A DNA stretch of 64,000 bases from an uncultured Gemmatimonadales bacterium (GTDB lineage Bacteria; Gemmatimonadota; Gemmatimonadetes; Palauibacterales; Palauibacteraceae). Positions 18,020 through 27,498 of the stretch are shown piece by piece (within the stretch, counting starts at the first letter, position 1; the number at the start of each line of letters is the position of its first letter). Location of the stretch: assembly GCA_947259585.1 (NCBI GenBank), contig CAMYMV010000014.1, forward strand, positions 71,398-135,397, in the 5' to 3' direction. The position numbers and the translations under genes were made by a program. A model generated the notes under the pieces. It was not told where the DNA came from. It saw only the letters and a program-made list of their open reading frames with translations, and did not search any database.

Positions 18020-19228
18020 TCAGGGTGCTCGAACCAGCTTCACGACTCGTCCATTATCGGAGAGGATGTAGAGCTCTTCCGCTGAATCCCGGCCGAAGGA
18101 GAGCACGGACCCCAGGCCGCCGACGTCCCACTCCACGAGTTCAGTGGCGCCCTCCCCGTCGAACCTGAAGCTGCGCAGGAAGCCCCGGCAGAAATCGGAA
18201 TAGAAGTAGTGGCCGACGACTTCCGGGAGCGCGCTCCCACGGTAGACAGATCCGCCCGTCACCGAGCAGCCCTCTCCGTGGTCGTACTCCAGCACGGGAA
18301 GCACCAGGCCCGTGTCGTCGCACCCGCCGCCCCCGAAGCAGCTGCTGCCCTCCATTACGTTCCATCCGTAGTTGAGGCCGCTCTCCTCGTCGTCGACGGC
18401 GTTGACCTCCTCACGGCTGGACTGCCCGACGTCGGCGATGTAGAGCTTCCCGGCTGGCGGGTCGAAGGCGATGCGCCACGGGTTTCGGAGTCCAATCGCC
18501 CAGATCTCGTTCCCGAACGGGTTGTCGCCCGGAATCGCGTACGGGTCCCCGCCGTCGACATCCAGCCGCAGCAGCGAGCCCAGCAGGGTACCCGAGTTCT
18601 GCCCGTTGTTCTGGGGATCGCCGGCGCCGCCTCCGTCGCCGAGGGCCGCGTACAGCATGCCGTCGGGGCCGAACAGGATGTGGCCGCCGTTGTGGTTCGA
18701 GGCCGGCTGCGGCACGGCTAGGACCAGATTCGCCGACCCGGCATCCGCTATGTCCGGGTCGGCGCTCACGGCGTAGCGCTCGATCCGGGTGTCCCCGTTG
18801 TTCCCCGTGTAGTTGACGTAGAACAGCCCGTTGGCCCCGTAAGCAGGGTGAAAGGCCATGCTGAGCAACCCCTGCTCGTTGCCTCCGCTGACCCTCGAGG
18901 AGAGATCGAGAAACGGAGCGGCCAGCAAGGTGCCGTTCCTCACGATGCGGATCCGCCCGGTCTGCTCCACGATGAAGAGTCGGTCGTCGCCCGCGGGTGC
19001 GGTCACGTAGAGGGGCCGGGTGAGGCCGGTGGCGACGGTCTCGGTGGTCAGCGAGAACTCGCCGGAGGGGGGAGGCGGGGGCGGAGGGGGTGGTGGAGCC
19101 GGTGGAGGTGCCGGATTCGTGCCCGCGTCGGATGTGCATGCCGACAGGGCCAACAGCACGGCGAAGGTGGAGGGCGCCCAGCGTAGAAGATCGCTCCATG
19201 AACGCGCTTTCGAGGAGGGTACTGACAT
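18020..19228 (-). CDS. PQQ-dependent sugar dehydrogenase-like lipoprotein (glucose/sorbosone dehydrogenase family)
   Basis: A 402-residue protein with a lipoprotein signal ending LLALSACTSD and a Pro-rich linker with a run of 10 prolines, then a six-bladed beta-propeller of the GSDH family. Family motifs are GLTRPLYVTAPAGDDRLFIVEQ, GNEQGLLSMAFHP, NHNGGHILFGPDGMLYAALGDGGGAGDPQN and GLRNPWRIAFDP. GSDH proteins oxidise aldoses with PQQ, but many members are unassayed. An AAAGGA site precedes the ATG. No PQQ biosynthesis genes are in the window. Confidence 0.9.
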   Translation of the reverse strand: MSVPSSKARSWSDLLRWAPSTFAVLLALSACTSDAGTNPAPPPAPPPPPPPPPPSGEFSLTTETVATGLTRPLYVTAPAGDDRLFIVEQTGRIRIVRNGTLLAAPFLDLSSRVSGGNEQGLLSMAFHPAYGANGLFYVNYTGNNGDTRIERYAVSADPDIADAGSANLVLAVPQPASNHNGGHILFGPDGMLYAALGDGGGAGDPQNNGQNSGTLLGSLLRLDVDGGDPYAIPGDNPFGNEIWAIGLRNPWRIAFDPPAGKLYIADVGQSSREEVNAVDDEESGLNYGWNVMEGSSCFGGGGCDDTGLVLPVLEYDHGEGCSVTGGSVYRGSALPEVVGHYFYSDFCRGFLRSFRFDGEGATELVEWDVGGLGSVLSFGRDSAEELYILSDNGRVVKLVRAP

Positions 19229-19610
19229 TGTAATCCTTTATGGTTAAATCACCTACTGTCATTCACGGTCCGGGCCGCCGGCCGCCGGAGCTGGAACGCA
19301 TACCCGACGACGCCGTCGGATGTGCCGGCGTAGAGACATGATGGATATGGCAGGCGTCACGATTCCCGTCCGGCATCCGTTTCTTCGGGAGAGCGGGAAT
19401 GGCGGTGTGCCGCGACCGCGCCTGCACGAAGGCGGCACGACGAACGCGCGCCCACCATACCCCAGCGTTTGTTGACAAAGCGTGCTTCACGCTACAGGAT
19501 TTCAAAGTTTTCGTGGGGAGCGGAACGGCCGGGAAACCGCGAACGGCTGCCGCTTTGGTGGTGGATGGGCATCCACGCAGTCTTACTGTCGCGGTTGGGA
19601 GGGGCCCCAC
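19229..19610 (+). promoter_or_regulatory. Divergent intergenic region upstream of susC, with candidate promoter
   Basis: A gene-free stretch of 382 bases between the sugar dehydrogenase gene (minus) and susC (plus). The best promoter candidate for susC is TTGACA at 19472-19477 with a weak -10-like TACAGGAT at 19493-19500. This leaves a leader of about 100 bases. I could not match the leader to a known riboswitch, and no tRNA or other gene is visible. Confidence 0.4.
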
Positions 19611-22600
19611 ATGAGGAAACTCGGTTTGCTCACAGCTGTCATCCTCCTCTTCTTCACGACTTCCGCTCTAGCCCAGCAGAGGACCATCACGGGCGAGGTG
19701 CGAGATGACGTGACGGACGAGCAGATCTCGTTCCCCCAGATCACCGTCGACGGCACGACGATCGGCACGGTCGGGGGTGAAGACGGCCGATTCACCCTTT
19801 CCGTGCAGCAGGGTGCCGTGCGGCTCATCGTCCAGCGAATCGGCTATCGCTCTTCGATCATAGACGTCGGGGCCGATCAGCAGGTCGTGGAGGTCACCCT
19901 GACCGTCGACTACCTGCGAGTGGAAGAGCTGGTGGTGACCGGGCGCGCCACGGAGACGCGGCGCGTGAACCTGGCCAACTCGATCGGGACCATCGACGGC
20001 ACTGAGCTCAACCAAGTGCCGCAGGAGACGATCGACAAGGCGATCGCGGGCCGAATCGCGGGAGCCGTGATCAATCAGAACTCGGGTGCGCCGGGCGGCG
20101 GGCTCCAGCTAAACATCCGGGGCTCCGCCTCGATCAACGCGGCTGCTGAGCCGCTCTACGTGGTCGATGGAGTGATCGTGAGCAATGCCGCGATCCCATC
20201 CAATCAGAACGAGATAACGTCGGCCGCCGGCGGCTCGAATCCGTCGCTGGACCAGGACGTTCTGCAGAACCGGATCGCCGACATCAACCCCGAGGACATC
20301 GAGACGATCGAGGTGCTGAAGGGCGCCTCGGCGGCTGCGATCTACGGATCGAAGGCGAGCAACGGCGTCGTGATCATTACGACCAGACAGGGCGAGGGGC
20401 CGAACCAGGTCCGATTGGCCTTCCAGGGCGGAGCCTTCGACCTGTCAAACAAGCTCGGGTCGCGCGTGTTCGCGTCGCCGGAGGACGCGGTGGACGGCTT
20501 CGGAGCTGCCGGGGGAGTGCTCTGCACCTCCAGCCCGTGCCAGATCCTCGACAACGAGCAGTTTCTTGCCGGCCGAAACGCGTTCTCCTGGCAGGGGGAC
20601 ATCCAGGTATCGGGCGGCCAACCGGGCAGCACCACCTACTTCGGCTCCGGCCAGTGGAGGGATGACGAAGGGATCATCACCAACACCGGCTTCGAGCGCC
20701 AGTCGGGTCGCCTGAACGTGAACACGGTCGTCGGCGGCGTGGCCGACTTCAGCTTCAACACGAACCTCATCCGCACGAACGCCAGGCGCGGGATCACCAA
20801 CAACGGAAACAACTCGATCAGCTACTACATGGTGTTCCCGAACACGCCAAACTTCATCGATCTGCGGGCCGATAATAACGGGCTCTTCCCCAAGAACGGT
20901 GCCGTGCTTGCGGACGGCACGGAGAGCAACTTCGTCCAGGCGGGTAGTAACCCGCTCCAGACGGCGGCGCTGGTCGACAACAACGAGACGGTCTGGCGGC
21001 TGCTGGGGTCCATGAACATGGAGCTGTCGCTGGTCAATAACGACAAGGACCGCTTCCAGATCATCGCTCCGGTCGGCGTGGACTTCTTCAGCCAGACGAA
21101 CCGCATTTTCTCGCCCCCGGATCTGTTCTGGGAGCCGGTCGACGGCCTGCTTGGAACGGCGCTCGACAGCAACTCCGACGCTCTCAATATCAACGTGGGC
21201 GGAAACGGCGTTTGGACCCATCAGTTCTCCGGCAGCCAGCTGACGACCGCCGTCGGCGTGCAGTACGAGTACCGCGACGTTCAGATCAACCGGACGATCG
21301 GGAGAAACCTCACGGCTGGTAAGGACAAGACGGACGCGGCGACGCAGGTCTCGATCATCGAGCAGCGCGCCAAGGTCGAGGACTTCGGATTCTACATCCA
21401 GGAGGAGTGGCTGGGTTTGGATGACAGACTGCTCCTCACCGGTATGGTGCGCTTCGATCAGAGCAGCGCCAACGGCGAGACGACGAAGCTGTTCATCTTC
21501 CCGAAAGGCGCGGCCTCCTACCGGATTCTCGAGGGGAGCAACCCGGGTAACTTCTTCAGCGAGGTCAAGGTGCGTGCGGCGTACGGGCAGTCCGGCAACC
21601 AGCCGCTGTGCGACGTCCGCGACGGCTGCCAGAAATTCACCAGCCTGCGGCTGGACGCGAACCTCGAAGGACAGGCCGGCACAGTTCTCGAGGGCACCGC
21701 AGGCTCGCCCCTGCTCGCTCCCGAGCGGGCCTCCGAGTTCGAGGCCGGCATCGACATCACCGGTTTGAACGACCGCCTCACGCTGGAGTTCACCGGATAC
21801 GTGAACAACATCACCAACATCATCCTCGAGCGCACTGTGGCACCCTCGACCGGTTTCGCCGACGAGATCGCCAACCAGGCGACGCTCCGAAACACGGGGT
21901 TCGAGACGACCATCGGCTGGACGCCGTTCGTCGGGAGCAACTTCACCTGGCTCTCAAGGACGGTCTTCTACTTCAACAAGAGCGAGGTCAGAGATCTGCA
22001 GGGCCTCGCGCCGTTCGAGGCGGACGCGGGCTTCGGCCTCGTGTTGGGGGGCTTCTTCGTCCAGGAGGGCGAGTCACTTACCCAAATCGTGGGCACCGAC
22101 GTCGACTGCACGGGCAATCCCGCCGTGGACGAGCCTGTTCCGGGAACGGAGGCTTGCCTCGTGACGCCCGAGTTCGGCGGGACGGGGATCGCCGGTCAAC
22201 GGAAGGCGGGAGACTCCGAGCCGACCTTCCTGATGTCGTTCGTGAACGACTTCACGATCGCTCGGAACCTGAACTTGTACACGATGTTCGAGTGGCGGTA
22301 CGGCAACGACATCATCAACCTGACGGAGCTCCTTTACGACTTCGGTTCCAACTCGGCCGATTGGAACGACCAGGACGGCACGATCGAGTCGGTTCAGGAG
22401 TGCAACCCGAACTGCAGCGGCGAGGAGCGGCTGCCATCGTTCGGTTCTCAGGCATACCCCTGGACCCAAGCCGCCTCGTTCTTCAAGGCGCGCGACATCT
22501 CGCTCACGTACAGCCTGCCCACCAAGTGGGCGGCGTCGTTCTTCAACTCTCAGCAGATCCGCTTCCGCCTCTCGATGCGGAATCTGTTCACGATTACGAA

Positions 22601-22721
22601 CTACAAGGGTCTCGATCCCGAGGTGAGCAACTTCGGAAACCAGAACGTCGGACGGAGCATCGACGTGGCGCCGTTCCCGCCTAGTCGCTCCCTGTGGCTG
22701 GGCTTCGACATCACATTGTGA
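19611..22721 (+). CDS. SusC/RagA family TonB-linked outer-membrane transporter
   Basis: A protein of 1036 residues. A signal peptide (LLTAVILLFFTTSALAQ) is followed by a carboxypeptidase-regulatory-like domain (about 24-105, TITGEVRDDVT start), then the TonB plug (about 110-255, with QLNIRGSASINAAAEPLYVVDG and KGASAAAIYGSKASNGVVII, the SusC-type signature) and a long beta-barrel. The C-terminus LWLGFDITL ends in an aromatic/hydrophobic strand suited to BAM insertion. GGGAGGGG precedes ATG 19611. With the SusD lipoprotein 62 bases downstream it forms an outer-membrane uptake complex for glycans, peptides or other oligomers. No glycoside hydrolase or sensor is adjacent, so the substrate is not predictable. 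Confidence 0.95.
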   Translation: MRKLGLLTAVILLFFTTSALAQQRTITGEVRDDVTDEQISFPQITVDGTTIGTVGGEDGRFTLSVQQGAVRLIVQRIGYRSSIIDVGADQQVVEVTLTVDYLRVEELVVTGRATETRRVNLANSIGTIDGTELNQVPQETIDKAIAGRIAGAVINQNSGAPGGGLQLNIRGSASINAAAEPLYVVDGVIVSNAAIPSNQNEITSAAGGSNPSLDQDVLQNRIADINPEDIETIEVLKGASAAAIYGSKASNGVVIITTRQGEGPNQVRLAFQGGAFDLSNKLGSRVFASPEDAVDGFGAAGGVLCTSSPCQILDNEQFLAGRNAFSWQGDIQVSGGQPGSTTYFGSGQWRDDEGIITNTGFERQSGRLNVNTVVGGVADFSFNTNLIRTNARRGITNNGNNSISYYMVFPNTPNFIDLRADNNGLFPKNGAVLADGTESNFVQAGSNPLQTAALVDNNETVWRLLGSMNMELSLVNNDKDRFQIIAPVGVDFFSQTNRIFSPPDLFWEPVDGLLGTALDSNSDALNINVGGNGVWTHQFSGSQLTTAVGVQYEYRDVQINRTIGRNLTAGKDKTDAATQVSIIEQRAKVEDFGFYIQEEWLGLDDRLLLTGMVRFDQSSANGETTKLFIFPKGAASYRILEGSNPGNFFSEVKVRAAYGQSGNQPLCDVRDGCQKFTSLRLDANLEGQAGTVLEGTAGSPLLAPERASEFEAGIDITGLNDRLTLEFTGYVNNITNIILERTVAPSTGFADEIANQATLRNTGFETTIGWTPFVGSNFTWLSRTVFYFNKSEVRDLQGLAPFEADAGFGLVLGGFFVQEGESLTQIVGTDVDCTGNPAVDEPVPGTEACLVTPEFGGTGIAGQRKAGDSEPTFLMSFVNDFTIARNLNLYTMFEWRYGNDIINLTELLYDFGSNSADWNDQDGTIESVQECNPNCSGEERLPSFGSQAYPWTQAASFFKARDISLTYSLPTKWAASFFNSQQIRFRLSMRNLFTITNYKGLDPEVSNFGNQNVGRSIDVAPFPPSRSLWLGFDITL

Positions 22722-22783
22722 GCCCGAGATACTTGGACATGAGAAGCGAGACGAATCGGCCTATTTACAGGAGAAATAGAGCG

Positions 22784-24241
22784 ATGATGCGAAAGCTAAG
22801 CTTCCTGGTCCTCACGGGCGTGATGTTCGTGGGAATGACCAGCTGCCAGAACCTGAACTCACCGAACTTCAACTTCGAGGACCTCCAGAACCTCGTGGAC
22901 AATCCCACCCCAACGGGCCTGTACACGGCCGCGCAGGGGCTGCTGATCACCCGTCGCGACATGGACGCAGGCGGTCCGAACGACTTCTACTCCAATGCGG
23001 GAATCGTCGGTCGGGAGAGCTATGACCTGGATATCAACGATCCCCGCTTCGAAACCGAGCTTCTGTCCTCCCAGTTGAGCCCGGATAGCCCGGCGTTCGG
23101 AGGCAACTTCTGGTCGGAGCCGTACGAGAACGTGCGGGTGGGTGCAATCATTCTGGCTGGAATTGCGAACTCCACCCCTCCGCTCTCCGCCAGTGATGCC
23201 AACTGGCTCGAGGGCTTCGTGAAGACGATGGTGGCCTACGATCTCATGGAGATCGCGCTGGTGCGCGACACCCAGTGCGGCTGTCCGATCGAGGCCTCCG
23301 AGAGCCCGAGCGAGCCAGCGCCCGCGGTCAGCGCCGACCAGGTATTCGCTCGGGTGATTCAGCTACTCGATGAGGCAGCGTCAGACCTCCAGCAGGCGAG
23401 CGGAACCTCGCCGATACCTCTGTCAACCGGCTTCGACGGAATCGCCGGCGTCGTGCAGGTGGGCTTCTTCCGTTCCGCGGAGGGCTTTCGGCAGTTCAAC
23501 CGCGCCCTGCGGGCGCGGGCCGCCATGTACGAGCAGGATTGGAGCGGGATGCTACAGGCAGTCGGCGAGTCGTTCATAACGGACCTCCCGGCGGCGCTCA
23601 ATCTCGGCGTCTACCACGTGTTCACCTCACAGTCAGGAGACGTTCTGAACGGGCTCGCGCAGTTCGGGAACGATCCGAACCTGCGGGCTCACCCCTCCTA
23701 CAAGGCGGACGTGGAGCTGAAGGCCGATGGGACGCCGGACGACCGCTTCACGCGCAAGACCCGGCCCATCAGCAGCCGATCGTACCAGGGGCTCTGCGTG
23801 GGTGATCCGTCACCGACGCCCTGGGCGCCCGATCCACGCTACACCGACGATCCGGGAGGAGGCACAGCCCAGCGCGAATGCGACGTAGGCTTCGACCTCT
23901 ATCCGGCGACGACGACTCCGGTCTCGATCATCCGGAACGAGGAGCTGCTCCTGATGCGGGCGGAGGCTAACATCCAGCTCGGCAACCTCGGCGCCGCTCA
24001 GGCCGACATCAACCTGGTTCGGAGCGCGAGCGGTGGACTGGGGCCGGTCACGTTGACCAGCGCCAACGCGATCGACCAGCTGCTCTACGAGCGGCAGTTC
24101 TCCCTCTGGTGGGAAAACGCGCACCGGTGGAAGGACATGCGGCGCTACAACCGTCTCGCTGAACTCCCGGTGGATAAGGCAGGCCACGGCGTGGCCAGCT
24201 TCTACCCGATCCCGCAGGAGGAGACGACGGCGCGACAGTAA
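22784..24241 (+). CDS. SusD/RagB family substrate-binding lipoprotein
   Basis: A 485-residue protein with a lipoprotein signal (FLVLTGVMFVGMTSCQN, lipid-modified Cys at 21) and a SusD-like TPR/helical fold. Near the C-terminus, RNEELLLMRAEANIQLGN and LLYERQFSLWWENAHRWKDMRRYN are the typical SusD/RagB motifs. It caps the SusC barrel on the cell surface and binds the ligand. AGGAGA lies 9 bases before ATG 22784. At 485 residues it is within the family range. It is the last gene before a strong terminator. Confidence 0.95.
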   Translation: MMRKLSFLVLTGVMFVGMTSCQNLNSPNFNFEDLQNLVDNPTPTGLYTAAQGLLITRRDMDAGGPNDFYSNAGIVGRESYDLDINDPRFETELLSSQLSPDSPAFGGNFWSEPYENVRVGAIILAGIANSTPPLSASDANWLEGFVKTMVAYDLMEIALVRDTQCGCPIEASESPSEPAPAVSADQVFARVIQLLDEAASDLQQASGTSPIPLSTGFDGIAGVVQVGFFRSAEGFRQFNRALRARAAMYEQDWSGMLQAVGESFITDLPAALNLGVYHVFTSQSGDVLNGLAQFGNDPNLRAHPSYKADVELKADGTPDDRFTRKTRPISSRSYQGLCVGDPSPTPWAPDPRYTDDPGGGTAQRECDVGFDLYPATTTPVSIIRNEELLLMRAEANIQLGNLGAAQADINLVRSASGGLGPVTLTSANAIDQLLYERQFSLWWENAHRWKDMRRYNRLAELPVDKAGHGVASFYPIPQEETTARQ

Positions 24242-24274
24242 CGGGGCGGCACGCCCTTTCTACATGCGGCAACG

Positions 24275-24309
24275 AAAAAGCCGGCGGCCCTCGGGTCGCC
24301 GGCTTCTTC
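24275..24309. terminator. Bidirectional rho-independent terminator
   Basis: A 9-bp perfect stem, AAGCCGGCG (24278-24286) with CGCCGGCTT (24297-24305), is flanked by an A-run on the left (GAAAAAG) and TTCTTC on the right. It lies between the convergent ends of susD and the amino-acid dehydrogenase and can serve both. Confidence 0.85.
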
Positions 24310-24393
24310 GTGTTGAGTCGCGTTCGCGCCACTCGGGGCGCACGCCAAGGTTCGACGCGAGGCCTCGCCATCGAAGCCTCGCCGTCCCATCCC

Positions 24394-25464
24394 TCAGACG
24401 TGCGCCTTCTCCCGGCCCCTGCGAAGCGCGTCCTCGGCGACCCGCCGCGCGCCGTGCACCGGGGACTCGCCGCGCTGGCCGGCTTCGGGGAATATCCGGT
24501 CGAGCGTGTTCTCGATCTCGCCCACGCGCTCGCGCATGGCCTCCTCGTTCGATTCGCCGAGGTGCATCATGCCGAAGGCGATAGCACCGCCCGCGTTGAC
24601 CACATAGTCGGGCGCGTAGAGGATCCCGCGCTCGTGCAGGAGCTCCGCGTCCTCCGCCCCGTCCAGCTGATTGTTGGCGGAGCCCGCCACGATACGGCAG
24701 GCCAGCTGGGGGATCGTCTCGCGGTTGAGGATCGCGCCGACGGCGCACGGGGCGAAGACATCGCACGGCGTCGTGTACGTCTCGGAGACGGGAATGGCAC
24801 GCCCGCCAAGCTCGGAGGCGATGCGGCTCGCGAGGGGCTCAGCGATATCGGAGATGAGAACCTCTGCGCCGGCCTCGGCCAGCATCCGGGCTAGTGGCTC
24901 GCCCACGTCGCCGGCGCCCTGGATCAGCACGGATTTTCCGGCGACATCGGCACTGCCGTCCGCGGCCTTGAGGCTCGACCGAATTCCGGCGTACACGCCG
25001 AGCGCCGTATAGGGGCCGGGATCAGCGGTCCCGGAGCCCGAGAGGCCGTGTCCCATGACGTACTGCGATGCTTCCGCCAGGACGTCCATGTCCTCCGGCG
25101 TGGTTCCGAGATCGACGCCGGTGGCGTATCCGCCGTGCAGCGACTCGAGGAGGCGGCCGAAGCGGCGGAGCAATCCCCGCTTCTCCTCGCCTTCCAGAGG
25201 CCTCGGAATCGCCAGCACGGACTTCCCTCCTCCGAACGGGAAATCGATCGCGGCCCACTTGTAGGTCATGCCCTGCGCGAGCCGCATCGCGTCCCGGGCT
25301 CCGTCCTCGGGGGCCGGATACGGCTTCATCCGGCAGCCACCTACCATCGGCCCCAACGTCGCGTCATGGAGGGCGATGAACATCCAGGTGCCCGTTTCGT
25401 GGTCGTAACCCTGGACCACCCCCAGGCCGTTCCATTCCTTCAGTAGCTCCCTCATCCCGTTCAT
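24394..25464 (-). CDS. Glu/Leu/Phe/Val dehydrogenase (leucine dehydrogenase-like)
   Basis: A 356-residue NAD-dependent amino-acid dehydrogenase. The substrate domain has GPMVGGCRMKPYP and MTYKWAAIDFPFGGGKSVL, carrying the two conserved lysines; the Rossmann domain has VLIQGAGDVGEPLARMLAEAG. The short length and the HDATLGPMVGGCR segment favour leucine/valine dehydrogenase over glutamate dehydrogenase. It catalyses reversible oxidative deamination of branched-chain amino acids. GAGGTG sits 8 bases before ATG 25464, which I prefer to the GTG at 25512. Confidence 0.9.
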   Translation of the reverse strand: MNGMRELLKEWNGLGVVQGYDHETGTWMFIALHDATLGPMVGGCRMKPYPAPEDGARDAMRLAQGMTYKWAAIDFPFGGGKSVLAIPRPLEGEEKRGLLRRFGRLLESLHGGYATGVDLGTTPEDMDVLAEASQYVMGHGLSGSGTADPGPYTALGVYAGIRSSLKAADGSADVAGKSVLIQGAGDVGEPLARMLAEAGAEVLISDIAEPLASRIASELGGRAIPVSETYTTPCDVFAPCAVGAILNRETIPQLACRIVAGSANNQLDGAEDAELLHERGILYAPDYVVNAGGAIAFGMMHLGESNEEAMRERVGEIENTLDRIFPEAGQRGESPVHGARRVAEDALRRGREKAHV

Positions 25465-25496
25465 CCCGTCATCACCTCGCGATCCCGGTTGTCCGT

Positions 25497-26534
25497 TCAA
25501 TCGGTTGTCCACTCATGCGGCCCGCTCCTCGAGCATGTCGCCACAAACCTAACCGCCTCGGCCTCCGCCCAGAAGAATGGCCTCAGCGGCGTAGCCCCGC
25601 CGACAAAGCCGACGTGCCCGCCGCGCTCCACGAACCCGGCATGAAGCCACGGATTCTCCCGCACAGCGTCATTCTCCTCGGCAGATGTGGGGTGGAAGGG
25701 GTCGTCCTTCGCCTGGAGCAGCAGGGTCGGAACCCTGATCGCGGCGAGATAGCGCAGGGAGCTGGATCGCTCGTAGTAGTCCGCCGCGCTCAGAAAACCG
25801 TGCAGGGGCGCCGTGACAACCTCGTCGAAGCCACGAAGCGTGCGAGCCTCGAGGGCTGCGGCGGGATCGTAGGGAAGCGGTCCGTTTTCGCCCTTCGCTC
25901 GTACCCCCTCCCGCAACGCTCGGAGGAAGAAGCGGGTGTAGAGAAGACCCATGCCGCGCTCCATCCGCGCCGTTGCGGCCGCGAGATCGAAGGGCACCGA
26001 GATCCCCGCGGCCGCCGTCAGCAGTGGGCTGCCCAGGCTGCCCTCCTCGCCGAGATACTTGAGTAACACGTTGCCGCCGAGCGAGAACCCGATCGCGGCG
26101 AGCGGGGCTCTCGGGGCGCGCTCGTGCAACGCGCTCAGGATGAAGTGGAGATCGCCCGTCTCACCCGCGTGGTACGCTCGCGGCCGCCGATTCGGCGAGC
26201 CGCTCCTGCCCCGGAAGTTCAGCGCCGCAGCTCGAAGCCCGTGTCGCCCGCACCACCGAGCCGCCTCCACCATGTATCCCGACTCCGAGCACCCCTCCAG
26301 TCCGTGCAGCAGCAGGACGACGGGCGTGGAATCCCGAGATCCCTTCGAGGAGAACGGCTCGCTGAAGTCCACGTCCAGGAAATCGCCGTCCGGTGTCGTG
26401 AATCTCTCGCGTACCCACGAAGGATCCCTCATCCTCCGGAGCGAGCGTCCGCCGATCGTCTGGCCGTGGGCTCCCGGCAGCCACCAGGCGGGTCGGAAGG
26501 GTCGGAGCGAGAACTGCTGTCGAGAAGTGTTCAA
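25497..26534 (-). CDS. Alpha/beta hydrolase of the YheT/EMB8 family
   Basis: The family start WWLPGAHGQTIGG, the oxyanion region LLLHGLEGCSESGYM, and the nucleophile elbow GFSLGGNVLLKYLGEEG (Ser in GFSLGG) are typical of YheT-like esterases. The catalytic Asp (AKDDPFHP) and His (RGGHVGFVGG) are also present. The start is uncertain: ATG 26621 would give a 374-residue protein but overlaps the divergent gene's start, while TTG 26534 gives about 345 residues and the usual spacing before the family motif. I use 26534, without a clear Shine-Dalgarno. The substrate is unknown. Confidence 0.85.
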   Translation of the reverse strand: MNTSRQQFSLRPFRPAWWLPGAHGQTIGGRSLRRMRDPSWVRERFTTPDGDFLDVDFSEPFSSKGSRDSTPVVLLLHGLEGCSESGYMVEAARWCGRHGLRAAALNFRGRSGSPNRRPRAYHAGETGDLHFILSALHERAPRAPLAAIGFSLGGNVLLKYLGEEGSLGSPLLTAAAGISVPFDLAAATARMERGMGLLYTRFFLRALREGVRAKGENGPLPYDPAAALEARTLRGFDEVVTAPLHGFLSAADYYERSSSLRYLAAIRVPTLLLQAKDDPFHPTSAEENDAVRENPWLHAGFVERGGHVGFVGGATPLRPFFWAEAEAVRFVATCSRSGPHEWTTD

Positions 26535-26619
26535 GTCGGCGGTCCGTTTGGTATGTTTGTCGACCCGGAGATCCCGGCGCGTGAATCTCGGCCAGGGAAA
26601 GTTGCGGAATAGGGGAGCC

Positions 26620-27489
26620 ATGTCGAGCCGACGGCTGTTGCACTACGACCGGATCGAGGCCGCTGGACGGGATGCGAGCGACGGATATCCGGCTAACGAG
26701 GGGGCGTCGCCCGCCTCTCCGTGGCTGTACGTGCTGCACGGCATCTTCGGAGCCGGAAGGAACTGGCGAAGCATCGCGAGCAGGGTCGTCCGGGCCCGTC
26801 CGCCCTGGGGAGGCCTGCTGATCGATCTTCGCATGCACGGAGAATCGCAGGGCTTCGAGCCGCCTCACACGCTGGATACGTGCGCTGCGGACCTGGAGGT
26901 GCTCGCCGAAGAGACCGCTCTTCCTCCGGCCGCCGTGTTGGGGCACTCCTTCGGCGGCAAGGTCGCTCTCTCCTACCTCTCCCGAGCTGCGGCCAGGGAT
27001 GACGTGCCAGACCAGTTATGGATCATGGACTCCACGCCGTCGGCCAGGGACGCGGTGGGCGATGCGGAGCGGATGCTCGGGGCCGTGCGCTCGCTCCCGA
27101 CGCGGTTCTCCTCCCGTGCCGAAGCGATCGATGACGTGAAGCAGGCCGGCTTCCCCGAGCGAGTGGCCAGCTGGATGTCGGCAAACCTGGCGCGATCGGA
27201 TGAGGGCTACGGGTGGAAGCTCGATTTCGCTGCCCTCGAGCTCCTGCTGCACGATTTCTTCCGCTCCGACATGTGGCCCATCGTGGAGGATCCTCCCCCG
27301 GGAACCGAGCTTCACTTCGTCAAGGCGACGAGGTCGAACGTCATGACGGAGGGGGAAGCGGAGCGCATCCGTGAGATCGGCCGCACCCGACCCGTTCGCC
27401 TGCACGAGGTCGAGGGGGGGCACTGGCTGAACGCCGACAATCCGGACGCCGTCCTTGCACTCCTGGAGCGGTACCTGCCGGACTTCTGA
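26620..27489 (+). CDS. Alpha/beta hydrolase (YbfF/esterase-like)
   Basis: A 289-residue alpha/beta hydrolase. HGIFGAGRNWRSIA is the oxyanion-hole HG motif, GHSFGGKVALSYL carries the nucleophile Ser, and the catalytic His lies in EVEGGHWLNADNP. The fold and order match the YbfF/ABHD11 group of esterases. GGGGAG lies just upstream of ATG 26620. It is divergent from the YheT-like hydrolase, and two different alpha/beta hydrolases thus share one promoter region of about 85 bases. The substrate is unknown. Confidence 0.9.
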   Translation: MSSRRLLHYDRIEAAGRDASDGYPANEGASPASPWLYVLHGIFGAGRNWRSIASRVVRARPPWGGLLIDLRMHGESQGFEPPHTLDTCAADLEVLAEETALPPAAVLGHSFGGKVALSYLSRAAARDDVPDQLWIMDSTPSARDAVGDAERMLGAVRSLPTRFSSRAEAIDDVKQAGFPERVASWMSANLARSDEGYGWKLDFAALELLLHDFFRSDMWPIVEDPPPGTELHFVKATRSNVMTEGEAERIREIGRTRPVRLHEVEGGHWLNADNPDAVLALLERYLPDF

Positions 27490-27498
27490 GACGGCACA

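Noticed and set aside
19500..19610. Riboswitch in the susC leader
   Set aside because: I found no conserved core of a known class; it is only a G+C-rich leader.
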